Source of the DNA: Herbidospora sakaeratensis | GTDB lineage: Bacteria > Actinomycetota > Actinomycetes > Streptosporangiales > Streptosporangiaceae | Length of the DNA: 64,000 nucleotides | Direction of reading: 5' to 3' | NCBI RefSeq assembly: GCF_001570525.1 | Contig: NZ_BBXC01000007.1 | Location: 1,248,679-1,312,678, forward strand | Shown: positions 52,162-59,733 of the stretch, in pieces | Layout of the letters: each line of letters starts with the position of its first letter | Position numbering within the stretch: the first letter of the stretch is position 1 | The notes under the pieces: model-generated | What the model saw: the letters and a program-made list of their open reading frames with translations, nothing else | Told to the model about the DNA's origin: nothing | Database searches by the model: none | Position numbers and translations under genes: made by a program

Positions 52162-52932
52162 CTAGTCGAGTGCGCGGCGCATGCTCGCCACATACTCTCC
52201 CAGTTCACGCGGCCGGGCGCCGTCGAGAAGGCGGCGCATCAGGGCCGAGGCGACCACGACGCCGTCGGCGTGCCGGGCGAGCTCGGCGGCCTGGCGCGGG
52301 CTGGAGACGCCGAAGCCGAACAGGACCGGCCGGTCGGTGAGCTCCTTGAGCTCGCGGCCGAGCCGGGCGGCCTGCTCGGGCACCTCGTCGCGTTCGCCGG
52401 TGGTGCCCATGCGGGTCAGCGCGTAGACGAAGCCCCGGCTGCGCGCGGCGATCTCGCCCAGCCGGGCGCGGGGGGTCGACGGCGCGGCCAGCAGCACGAG
52501 GTCGAGGCCCTCCTTCACGGCGGCGTCGGCCAGCTCGCCGGCCTCCTCCAGCGGCACGTCGGGCACGATGAGCCCGCGCAGCCCGCTCATGGCCAGCGCC
52601 GCGCAGAACTTCGCGCCGCTCCGCTGGAAGACCAGGTTTCCGTACGTCATCGCGACCAGCGGCACCCCGACGTCGAGCGCCGTGACCTCGTCGAGGATGC
52701 CGGTGACCGTGGTCCCGGCGGCGATGGCCCGGTCGGAGGCCTCCTGGATGGTGACGCCGTCGAGCATGGGGTCGGAGAAGGGGAAGCCGATCTCGACGGC
52801 GTCGGCCCCGGCGTCGGCGTAGGCGCGGACGACGTCGGTCCATCCGGGGGCGGCCCCGGCGGTGACGTAGGGCACCAGCAGGCGCCCGGTGGCGCGGCGG
52901 GCGAGCAGGAACGTTTCCAGGGACGTGGTCAC
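52162..52932 (-). CDS. trpA: Tryptophan synthase alpha chain
   Basis: The 256-residue TIM barrel has the catalytic Glu in DAVEIGFPFSDPMLDG and the catalytic Asp in PMLDGVTIQEAS; the phosphate-binding loop FGFGVSS is intact. It cleaves indole-3-glycerol phosphate to indole, which is channelled to TrpB. GTG 52932 overlaps the trpB stop (GTGA). No trpC, trpD or trpE gene is adjacent, unlike a standard biosynthetic trp cluster, so this may be a second or specially regulated copy. Confidence 0.92.
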   Translation of the reverse strand: MTTSLETFLLARRATGRLLVPYVTAGAAPGWTDVVRAYADAGADAVEIGFPFSDPMLDGVTIQEASDRAIAAGTTVTGILDEVTALDVGVPLVAMTYGNLVFQRSGAKFCAALAMSGLRGLIVPDVPLEEAGELADAAVKEGLDLVLLAAPSTPRARLGEIAARSRGFVYALTRMGTTGERDEVPEQAARLGRELKELTDRPVLFGFGVSSPRQAAELARHADGVVVASALMRRLLDGARPRELGEYVASMRRALD

Positions 52933-54098
52933 AGCAGCTCCTTGATGGACGCGATGTCCTTGTCTCCCCGGCCCGACAGCGTCAGCATCACGGACGACCC
53001 CGGCGCGATCCGGCCGGATCCGGCGGCCCTGATCACCCAGGCCAGGGCGTGGCACGACTCCAGCGCGGCGACGATGCCCTCGGTGCGGGCCAGGCGCACG
53101 AGCGCCCGGACGACCTCCTCGTCGGTGACGGTCGCGTAGCGGGCCCGGCCGCCGTCGCGCAGGTGGGCGTGCTCGGGCCCGATGCCCGGGTAGTCGAGCC
53201 CGGCCGCGACCGAGTGGGCCTCGGTGACCTGGCCGTGTTCGTCCTGGAGCACGAGCGAGCGGAAGCCGTGCAGGACCCCGGCCCGGCCGGAGGTGGCCGC
53301 CGCGCCGCCTTCGGCCTCGACCCCGACGAGCCGGGCGGTGGTGCCGACGAACCCGGCGAACGTGCCGGCGGCGTTCGACCCGCCGCCGACGCACGCGACC
53401 ACGTAGTCGGGCACCGCGGCGGGCAGTTCGGCGGCGCACTGGGCGCGGGCCTCCTCGCCGATGACACGCTGGAACTCGCGCACCATCCACGGGTAGGGGT
53501 GCGGGCCCAGCACCGAGCCGAGGCAGTAGTAGGAGTCGTCGGTGGACGCCACCCAGTGGCGCATCGCCTCGTTGCAGGCGTCCTTGAGGGTCCGGCTGCC
53601 GGTGGTGACGGGCACGACCTCCGCGCCGAGCACGTTCATGCGCAGCACGTTGAGCTCCTGGCGCTCGATGTCGCGCTCGCCCATGAACACGGTCGCCCGG
53701 AGCCCGAGGAGCGCGGCGGCGGTGGCGGTGGCGACGCCGTGCTGCCCCGCGCCGGTCTCGGCCAGCAGCCGCCGCCTGCCCATGCGCTGGGCGAGCAGCG
53801 CCTGGCCGACCACGTTGTTGATCTTGTGGGAGCCGGTGTGGGTGAGGTCTTCCCGCTTCAGCAGCAGCGTGACGCCGAGCTCCTCGGACAGCCGCCGGGC
53901 GGGGGTCAGCGGGGTGGGGCGGCCGGCGTACACGGTGAGCAGGGTGGTCAGCCGGTCGCGGAACCCGGGGTCGGCCCAGGCGTCGCGGAACGCGGCCTCG
54001 ATCTCCTGGCAGGCCGGGATCAGCGACTCCGGCACGTATCGCCCGCCGTAGTCGCCGAACCGGCCGGTGGTCCCCGGGTCGCTCATCAGGGTGGTCAT
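52929..54098 (-). CDS. trpB: Tryptophan synthase beta chain
   Basis: The 389-residue PLP enzyme has K92 in HTGSHKINN, AETGAGQHGVATATAAAL, the PLP-phosphate loop CVGGGSNAAG and GLDYPGIGPEHAHL, typical of TrpB1-type subunits that partner TrpA. It condenses indole with serine. GGAGGA precedes ATG 54098. Two tandem palindromes, 17-47 nt upstream of the ATG, overlap the place where the promoter must lie, so transcription is probably blocked by the GntR protein encoded two genes downstream. Confidence 0.93.
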   Translation of the reverse strand: MTTLMSDPGTTGRFGDYGGRYVPESLIPACQEIEAAFRDAWADPGFRDRLTTLLTVYAGRPTPLTPARRLSEELGVTLLLKREDLTHTGSHKINNVVGQALLAQRMGRRRLLAETGAGQHGVATATAAALLGLRATVFMGERDIERQELNVLRMNVLGAEVVPVTTGSRTLKDACNEAMRHWVASTDDSYYCLGSVLGPHPYPWMVREFQRVIGEEARAQCAAELPAAVPDYVVACVGGGSNAAGTFAGFVGTTARLVGVEAEGGAAATSGRAGVLHGFRSLVLQDEHGQVTEAHSVAAGLDYPGIGPEHAHLRDGGRARYATVTDEEVVRALVRLARTEGIVAALESCHALAWVIRAAGSGRIAPGSSVMLTLSGRGDKDIASIKELL

Positions 54099-54114
54099 GG
54101 ACGTCGTCCTCCGA

Positions 54115-54145
54115 CTGTTCTAGAACAGCATCTGTTCTAGAACAG
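54115..54145. promoter_or_regulatory. Tandem palindromic operators before trpB
   Basis: CTGTTCTAGAACAG occurs twice (54115-54128 and 54132-54145), each a perfect 14-bp palindrome, separated by CAT, giving a 17-bp repeat period. The GTTCTAGAAC core resembles the GGTCTAGACC core of HutC/DasR-type sites. They lie in the 59-nt gap between the hemerythrin-fusion gene and trpB. Confidence 0.85.
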
Positions 54146-54157
54146 TACCTCACGGAG

Positions 54158-55009
54158 TCACGGACGCGCCGGAGGCCACGGGATCTCCGCCAGGAGGGGA
54201 AGCAGCACCTCCTCCTCGTAGTCGAGGTGCGCGGTCAGCTCCGCCGCCATGCGGTCGAGTTCGGCCCGGAACCGCCGGGGGTCCGCGCCGCCGATGTCGG
54301 CGAGCAGGGAGGCCAGGTCGCCCTGGATGCGCGCGACGGTCCGGTGTTCGGCGGCGAGCCGCTCGAAGACGCCGGCCAGGTGGGGGTGGTGCGGGGCCAT
54401 GCCGGGGAACAGGTGGCCGTCCTCGCTGGTGTGGTGGAACTCCAGCGCCTGGCAGAACGCCAGGCAGCGCTGCCGGATCTGCAGGCCGAGGCTCGGGGGT
54501 TCGCCCGGCTGGGCGGCGAAGTGGGCGTCCACCTCCGCGCGCACGTGGCGCAACTGCCCGCGCAGCCAGGTGTGGACCTCGACGAGCTTGTCGGCGAGAT
54601 TGGCGATCACGCGCGGTTCGCCGGGATCGGCGCGCTCCAGGACCACGACCGGGGGCGTGCCGGTGGTCTGGGCGCGGTGGTCGTGGTGGCCGGGGGAAGC
54701 GCGCACGACCTGCTCGAACAGCTCGTCGTGGCCGGCGGGTGTCGCGGGGGCGTTCAGGGCCTCGAACAGTTCGTCGCGCCGGGTTCCTTCGGCGGGCACC
54801 GCGAGGGCGTCGAAGGTCTCGCCGCCCAGTTCGACGCGGACGGCGGGATGGGCGAGCAGGTCGTCGTACCAGCCGGGGGAATCGTCCGGGCCGGAGCCGA
54901 CGACCAGCAGCAGGTCGCCGTGGCGGACATAGGGCAGGGGAGTGGTGGTCGGCTCGCCGGACGTCGCGCCGGTGGTGGTGAGCAGCAACAGGTCTGATGG
55001 CGTGGGCAT
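54158..55009 (-). CDS. Deazaflavin (F420)-type nitroreductase fused to a hemerythrin domain
   Basis: The 283-residue protein has two parts. Residues 1-120 (LLLTTTGATSGEPTTTPLPYV, GDLLLVVGS, WYDDLLAHPAVRVEL) match the F420-dependent nitroreductase/Ddn split-barrel family. Residues about 130-275 form a four-helix hemerythrin domain with iron-ligand candidates in LVEVHTWLR, EFHHTSEDGHLFPG, AAEHRTV and AHLDYEEEVLLP. It may reduce quinones or nitro compounds while sensing or binding O2 or NO through a di-iron site. It starts at ATG 55009 and ends 59 nt before trpB. Confidence 0.85.
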   Translation of the reverse strand: MPTPSDLLLLTTTGATSGEPTTTPLPYVRHGDLLLVVGSGPDDSPGWYDDLLAHPAVRVELGGETFDALAVPAEGTRRDELFEALNAPATPAGHDELFEQVVRASPGHHDHRAQTTGTPPVVVLERADPGEPRVIANLADKLVEVHTWLRGQLRHVRAEVDAHFAAQPGEPPSLGLQIRQRCLAFCQALEFHHTSEDGHLFPGMAPHHPHLAGVFERLAAEHRTVARIQGDLASLLADIGGADPRRFRAELDRMAAELTAHLDYEEEVLLPLLAEIPWPPARP

Positions 55010-55420
55010 GCGGATGTGTCTCCGGAAGACAGGGGAAAACGCGGCAGGTCAGAAAGAGGGGGAGTGTGCACTCATTGGAGAGACCCCTCGAAGTCGGGAT
55101 GCTCGCCCGATCACCGGCCGGCCCACTGCTCTTTGGCCGGAGTCACGCGACATCGGGGCTCATTAGACCGGCCGTCCGCCGTCCCGTCAACGCAGTTGGA
55201 AATCTACTTAGTAAAGACGCTGGGTTGTGGCAGTAATCTTCAGCTTGCAGACGACAACCCTCCACGAAGGGAGAGCGCGGCGCTCCGAAGCGGCGTGACC
55301 AGGGCTGACAGGGCGCCGCTGTGATCGTCATGGGTGCCTTCGTGCAGAAGGCCGACGGGTCAGGTGAGGGTTCGGTGCAGGCGGTTGTCGGGGCGAACGG
55401 GGCCGGTCGACGATGGCGTC
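55010..55420. other. Intergenic region between hemerythrin fusion and cis-prenyl transferase
   Basis: This is 411 nt with no credible gene. It holds the promoter regions of two divergent genes and the shared motif copy 2. On the minus strand ATG 55075 opens a short frame (MSAHSPSF, stop) of doubtful meaning. Confidence 0.4.
55202..55216. promoter_or_regulatory. Shared motif, copy 2
   Basis: ATCTACTTAGTAAAG contains the small palindrome TACTTAGTA and matches copy 1 at 51399 in 14 of 15 bases. It lies 193 nt upstream of the hemerythrin-fusion ATG and 205 nt upstream of the cis-prenyl transferase. Confidence 0.4.
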
Positions 55421-56206
55421 ATGGTGGGGATGCGACGGCGGGTGCGGGGGATCCTCGACCGGATCTACGTGCGGAGGCTGGCGGGCCGGCTGCCCCGGGA
55501 GCTGATGCCGCGTCATATCGGGATCATGGTCGACGGCAACCGGCGGTGGGCGCGGTCGGCGGGTTTGCGTGATCCGGCCGACGGCCATCGGGCGGGTGGG
55601 GCGAAGATCCCGACGTTCCTGCGCTGGTGTGACGCGTACGGGATCGAGCAGGTGACGATCTATCTGCTCTCGGACGACAACCTGGGTCGCGGGGAGGCGG
55701 AGGTCGCGGCGCTCCTGGAGATCATCGAAGGGGTGGTCGAGGAGCTGGCGGCGCCGGGCCTGCGGTGGGAGGTGACGCCGATCGGGAGCCTTGACCTGCT
55801 GCCGGACGCGACGGCGCGGGCGATCAAGGGGGCGGCGGCGCGGACGGCGGGCCGGCGGGGCGGCGTCAGGGTGAACGTGGCGATCGGTTACGGGGGTCAG
55901 CGGGAGATCGCGGACGCGGTGCGGTCGGCGATCGGTGAGCGGCTGGCGGCCGGGGTCGCGTTGGAGGAGATCCTGGACGGGTTCGACGCGGCGGTGATCT
56001 CGCGGCATGTGTACACGGCGGCGCAGGCGCCGCTCGACATGATCGTGCGGACCAGCGGCGAGCAGCGCCTGTCGGGTTTCATGTTGTGGCAGTCGGCGTA
56101 CGCGGAGATGCATTTCTGCGAGTGTTACTGGCCGGACTTCCGGGAGATCGACTTTCTGCGGGCGCTTCGTTCGTATGCGGGCCGGGGCCGGCGGTTCGGC
56201 CGGTGA
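55421..56206 (+). CDS. Isoprenyl transferase (cis-prenyl transferase, UppS family)
   Basis: The protein of about 261 residues has catalytic D38 in HIGIMVDGNRRWARSAG, then GHRAGGAKIPTFLRW, VTIYLLSDDNLGR, and the C-terminal DMIVRTSGEQRLSGFMLWQSAYAE region, all canonical. The spacing resembles short-chain Z-isoprenyl synthases of actinomycetes (Z,E-farnesyl type) as well as UppS. It extends allylic diphosphates for cell-wall lipid carriers or hopanoid/terpenoid use. The start is ATG 55421 or ATG 55430; no good ribosome-binding site decides. Confidence 0.9.
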   Translation: MVGMRRRVRGILDRIYVRRLAGRLPRELMPRHIGIMVDGNRRWARSAGLRDPADGHRAGGAKIPTFLRWCDAYGIEQVTIYLLSDDNLGRGEAEVAALLEIIEGVVEELAAPGLRWEVTPIGSLDLLPDATARAIKGAAARTAGRRGGVRVNVAIGYGGQREIADAVRSAIGERLAAGVALEEILDGFDAAVISRHVYTAAQAPLDMIVRTSGEQRLSGFMLWQSAYAEMHFCECYWPDFREIDFLRALRSYAGRGRRFGR

Positions 56207-56210
56207 GCGG

Positions 56211-56702
56211 TTATTCGTGGCTGCCGGTGAACTCGTCGATGGTGGCGGTGGTCTGGGTGACGCCGGTGAGGACGCAGTTGGCGCCGAGGTCCAGGAGGCT
56301 GGTGGTGGTGCGTCCGGTGAGGTGGGCGGCGCCGCTGTCGAGGGTGTAGGCGGTGAGGTCGCCTCGGTGGCTGGCCTGGTTGGCGGTGGTGGTGGTGCCG
56401 TCGTTCCAGGTGATGGTGAGGCGGGTGTAGCCGGGGCCGATGGGGCCGGGGCACTGGGTGGTGAGGTTGCCCTCGATGTGGATCCTTCCGCCGGTGATGG
56501 CCGGGTGCCGGGGCGAGCCGCAGACGCCGAGGTCGCCGTTGGCGGTCATCCAGGTGGTGTTCTTCCGGTAGGTGATCGGGGGCGTGTAGTGGAGGCTGAT
56601 GCTGCCGCCGTGGCAGGTGATGTCGCCGGTGTCGGCGGCGGCGGCCGACGGGAGGGGGGTGAGGGTGAGGGCGAGCGCGGCGGCGTACAGCAGGTGGCGC
56701 AT
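56211..56702 (-). CDS. Secreted protein of unknown function
   Basis: The 163-residue precursor has a Sec signal peptide (MRHLLYAAALALTLTPLPSA, cleavage near AAA-DT) and a mature part rich in Thr and Gly with four cysteines (DITCHGG, VCGSPRH, TQCPGPIG, ANCVLTG) that could make two disulfides. A beta-sandwich is likely (TRLTITWNDGTTTTANQ). I know no named family. AAGGGA precedes ATG 56702. Its end meets the convergent cis-prenyl transferase. Confidence 0.7.
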   Translation of the reverse strand: MRHLLYAAALALTLTPLPSAAAADTGDITCHGGSISLHYTPPITYRKNTTWMTANGDLGVCGSPRHPAITGGRIHIEGNLTTQCPGPIGPGYTRLTITWNDGTTTTANQASHRGDLTAYTLDSGAAHLTGRTTTSLLDLGANCVLTGVTQTTATIDEFTGSHE

Positions 56703-56797
56703 TGGGATGTCCCTTCTGTGGAAGGGCTCCATGATGTTCATGGGTGGGTGGTGCGGGAGCTTGTCGACGTGCCAGGGTTTGCCGGAATTTGGCCTGG

Positions 56798-57652
56798 TCA
56801 GCGGGCGAGGAGTTCGCGGAGCCGCCCGGTGATCTCGGCGGGGGCCTCTTCGGCCATGAAGTGGCCGGCGGTGGTGGTGTGGTGGTGGAGGCCGGGGGCC
56901 CAGGCGCGCCAGAGGGCGGCGGCGTCGTAGCCGAGGGCGGCGCCCCAGTCCTGCTGGACGACGGTGACGGGCATGGTGAGGCGGTTGCCGGCGGCGCGGT
57001 CGGCGGCGTCGTGGTGGACGTCGACGCCGGCGGAGGCGCGGTAGTCGGCCACGATCGACGGGATCGCCTGCCGTGAGGCGGTGAGGTAGGCGTCGCGGAC
57101 GTCGTGGAGCGCGGCGGGGTCGCGCACCCACGCGTCGAGGAAGTGGCCGAAGAAGGTGTCCGGGTCGGCGGCGATGAGGGTCTCCGGCAGGCCGGGCGGC
57201 TGGGCCATGAGGTAGAGGTGCCAGGCGACGGCGGCGGAAGCGCCGTGCAGGACGTCCCACATGTCGAGGGTGGGCAGGACGTCGAGGCAGGCCAGGTGGG
57301 TGACGGCGGCGGGGTGGTCGAGGCCGGCGCGAAAGGCGACGAGGGCTCCCCGGTCGTGGCCGGCCAGCGCGAACCGTTCGTGGCCGAGGGAGCGGGCGAG
57401 GGCGACGACGTCGGCGGCCATCTCGCGTTTGGAGTATCCGGTGGCGGGTTTGTCGCTGTCGCCGTATCCGCGCAGGTCGGGGCAGATGACGGTGTGGGTG
57501 GCGGCGAGGTCGGCGGCGACGTGCCGCCACATGAGGTGGGTCTGCGGGAAGCCGTGCAGCAGGACGACGGCGGGCCCGTCGCCGCCCACGGCGGCGTTGA
57601 GGGTGACGTCGTCGGCGACGGGGACGCGGTGGTAGGTGAAGTTCTCGATCAC
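56798..57652 (-). CDS. Alpha/beta hydrolase with Asp nucleophile (haloacetate dehalogenase/epoxide hydrolase-like)
   Basis: The 284-residue hydrolase has the oxyanion motif LLHGFPQTHLMW, PDLRGYGDSDKP, and the nucleophile elbow LAGHDRGALV with D100. Asp instead of Ser marks the haloalkane/fluoroacetate dehalogenase and epoxide hydrolase branch. The His is in TTAGHFMAEEAP near the C terminus. GTG 57652 is preferred; GTG 57694 would add 14 residues (LIGCSSAPG) and crowd the promoter of the divergent SARP gene. Confidence 0.88.
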   Translation of the reverse strand: MIENFTYHRVPVADDVTLNAAVGGDGPAVVLLHGFPQTHLMWRHVAADLAATHTVICPDLRGYGDSDKPATGYSKREMAADVVALARSLGHERFALAGHDRGALVAFRAGLDHPAAVTHLACLDVLPTLDMWDVLHGASAAVAWHLYLMAQPPGLPETLIAADPDTFFGHFLDAWVRDPAALHDVRDAYLTASRQAIPSIVADYRASAGVDVHHDAADRAAGNRLTMPVTVVQQDWGAALGYDAAALWRAWAPGLHHHTTTAGHFMAEEAPAEITGRLRELLAR

Positions 57653-57706
57653 GGGGTCGAGGTTGCCGGGTGCGGATGAGCAACCGATGAGCACTAGCGT
57701 GGTGGG

Positions 57707-59590
57707 GTGTCCGTTGTGGTGGGGGTCCTCGGGCCGGTGGAGGCGTGGGACGCGGCGGGGGCGGCGATCGCGTTGCGGGGGCCGCGGCACCGTGAGGTGC
57801 TGGCGCGGCTGGTCGCGGCCGGCGGCCGGGTGGTGCCGGTCGAGGTGCTGGCGGCCGATCTGTGGGACGACCCGCCCGAGGGCGCGGTGGCGGCGATCCG
57901 GACGTTCGTGGCGGCGTTGCGGCGGGCGCTGGAGCCCGGCCGGCCGCCGCGCACGCCGCCGAAGGTGATCGTGACGGCGGGTCCGGGGTACGCGTTGCGC
58001 GCCGAGGCCGACGTGTGGCGGTTCGAGGAGGCGGCCCGGTTCGCCGGACCGCCGGCGGCGGTGCTGACCCGGCTGGATCAGGCGCTGGGATTGTGGCGGG
58101 GCCCGGCGTACGCGGGGCTGGCGTGGGCCGAGGGGGAGCGGGCGCGGCTGGCCGAGGTGCGGTTGCGGGTGGTGGAGCGGCGGGCGCGGGCGCTGGTGGA
58201 CCTGGGCCGGGCGGATGAGGCGGTGCCGGATCTCGACGCGCACGTGCGGGCTCATCCGTGGCGGGAGGAGATGTGGCGGCTGCTGGCGCTGGCGCTCTAC
58301 CGGTCGGGGCGGCAGGCCGACGCGCTGGCGGTGCTGCGGGGCGCGCGGGCGGAGCTGGCGGGGCGGCTGGGGCTCGATCCGGGGCCGGGGTTGCGGGACC
58401 TGGAGGCGGCGATCCTGCGGCAGGACGACGGGCTGGCCTTCGGTGACGCGGCGGCGCGGGTGTGGGCGGGCGCGGCGGCGGCGCATGACCGGGTGGCGGC
58501 GGGGGCGGGGCCGAGGCTGGAGGCGGCGGTCGGGCTGATGCGGGGGCTGGCGGTGACCGGGGGCGAGGGGCTGGTGGCGGCGCGGGAGCATCGTGCGGCG
58601 GCGGTGGAGGCGGCCGAGGAGCTCGGTGACGCCGATCTGGTGGCTCGGGTGATCGGCGCTTATGACGTACCGGCGATCTGGACCCGTTCCGATGATCCGG
58701 CGCAGGCGGGGCGGGTGGTCGGGGCGGCGGCGCGGACGCTGGACCGGATCGGGGCCGGGGCCGGGCCGGCGACGCGGGCGCGGCTGCTGGCGACGATCGC
58801 GGTGGAGTCGCGGGGCGGCGGGTCCGCGCGGGCGGGCGCGGCGGCGGCCGAGGCGGTGGAGATCGCGCGCGGGCTGGCCGACCCGGTGCTGCTGGTGTTC
58901 GCGCTGAACGGGGCTTACATGCAGGCGTTCGGGCGCACCGGCCTGTCGGGGCGGCGGGCCCGGATCGGGGCGGAGATCCTGGCGGTGTCGGCACGGCACG
59001 GCCTGGCGAACTACGAGATCCTGGGTCGTCTGATCGGGCTGCAGTCGGCCTGCGCGGTCGGCGACTTCGGCACGGGTGACGGGCACGCCGCCCGCCTCGA
59101 CGCGCTGGCCTCGCGGCACGACCGGCCGCTGACGTCGGTGTTCACGGCGTGGTACCGGGCGCTGCGGCTGGCCGAGGATCCGGCGGCGGCGTTCGCCGGC
59201 CAGGAGGCGGCCTACCGCGAGGGGGCCGGGTTGCTGGAGGGGGCCGGGATGCCGGGGCTGAGCGAGGGGCTGCCGGCGTTGGCGTCGTTGTGCCTGCGGC
59301 TGCGCCACGGCCGGCCGCCGGAGCCGGTCGATCCGGGGGTGTACGGCCCGTTCGAGCCGTGGGCGGGTGCGGTGCTGCGGCCGGACGCCGATCTCGGCGC
59401 GGTCCCCGATCCGCCGCGAGACCTGCTGGCCGAGGCGATGTGGGCGCTGCTGGCGCGGGCCGCGCGGGTGCGGGGCGACGGCGCGGCGTTCGGGCGGGCG
59501 CGGGCGGCGTTGCGGCCGGCGGCGGGGGAGCTGGCCGGGGCGGCGAGCGGCCTGGTGAGTCTCGGGTGGGTGCGAGACGTCATCGGCTGA
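57707..59590 (+). CDS. SARP/BTAD-type transcriptional regulator
   Basis: The 627-residue protein has an N-terminal OmpR-like DNA-binding domain (VGVLGPVEAWDAAG, LAADLWDDPPEGAVAAIRTF) and a BTAD ending GRLGLDPGPGLRDLE. It has no NTPase motif; the rest is a TPR-like helical region. It starts at GTG 57707, divergent from the alpha/beta hydrolase with only 54 nt between starts, so it probably controls that gene. It ends 43 nt before the TPP riboswitch. Confidence 0.88.
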   Translation: MSVVVGVLGPVEAWDAAGAAIALRGPRHREVLARLVAAGGRVVPVEVLAADLWDDPPEGAVAAIRTFVAALRRALEPGRPPRTPPKVIVTAGPGYALRAEADVWRFEEAARFAGPPAAVLTRLDQALGLWRGPAYAGLAWAEGERARLAEVRLRVVERRARALVDLGRADEAVPDLDAHVRAHPWREEMWRLLALALYRSGRQADALAVLRGARAELAGRLGLDPGPGLRDLEAAILRQDDGLAFGDAAARVWAGAAAAHDRVAAGAGPRLEAAVGLMRGLAVTGGEGLVAAREHRAAAVEAAEELGDADLVARVIGAYDVPAIWTRSDDPAQAGRVVGAAARTLDRIGAGAGPATRARLLATIAVESRGGGSARAGAAAAEAVEIARGLADPVLLVFALNGAYMQAFGRTGLSGRRARIGAEILAVSARHGLANYEILGRLIGLQSACAVGDFGTGDGHAARLDALASRHDRPLTSVFTAWYRALRLAEDPAAAFAGQEAAYREGAGLLEGAGMPGLSEGLPALASLCLRLRHGRPPEPVDPGVYGPFEPWAGAVLRPDADLGAVPDPPRDLLAEAMWALLARAARVRGDGAAFGRARAALRPAAGELAGAASGLVSLGWVRDVIG

Positions 59591-59618
59591 CCCCCTTTCC
59601 GGCGGGCGGCGCGTCGGT

Positions 59619-59624
59619 TAGGTT
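59619..59624 (+). promoter_or_regulatory. Possible -10 box for the TPP riboswitch transcript
   Basis: TAGGTT lies about 10 nt before the riboswitch. A weak TTTCCG is 17 bases upstream. A transcript starting near 59631 would place the aptamer at the very 5' end of the mRNA. Confidence 0.3.
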
Positions 59625-59633
59625 GATCATGAC

Positions 59634-59726
59634 ATCGCGGGAGCCCGGCGTACCGGGCTGAGAGTGCGGCTGGAACGGCCGCAGACCGCTTGAACCTGAC
59701 CGGGTCATGCCGGCGTAGGGAGAAGG
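59634..59726 (+). ncRNA. TPP riboswitch (THI element)
   Basis: The conserved core is unmistakable: CTGAGA (59658-59663), ACCTGA (59694-59699) and CATGCCGGCGTAGGGAG (59706-59722), with the P2 stem GCCCGG/CCGGGC and a short P3 arm GCGGC/GCCGC. Thiamine diphosphate binding would hide the GGGAGAAGG ribosome-binding site that ends the aptamer, so control is probably at translation initiation. It precedes tenA. Confidence 0.95.
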
Positions 59727-59733
59727 TCTCATC

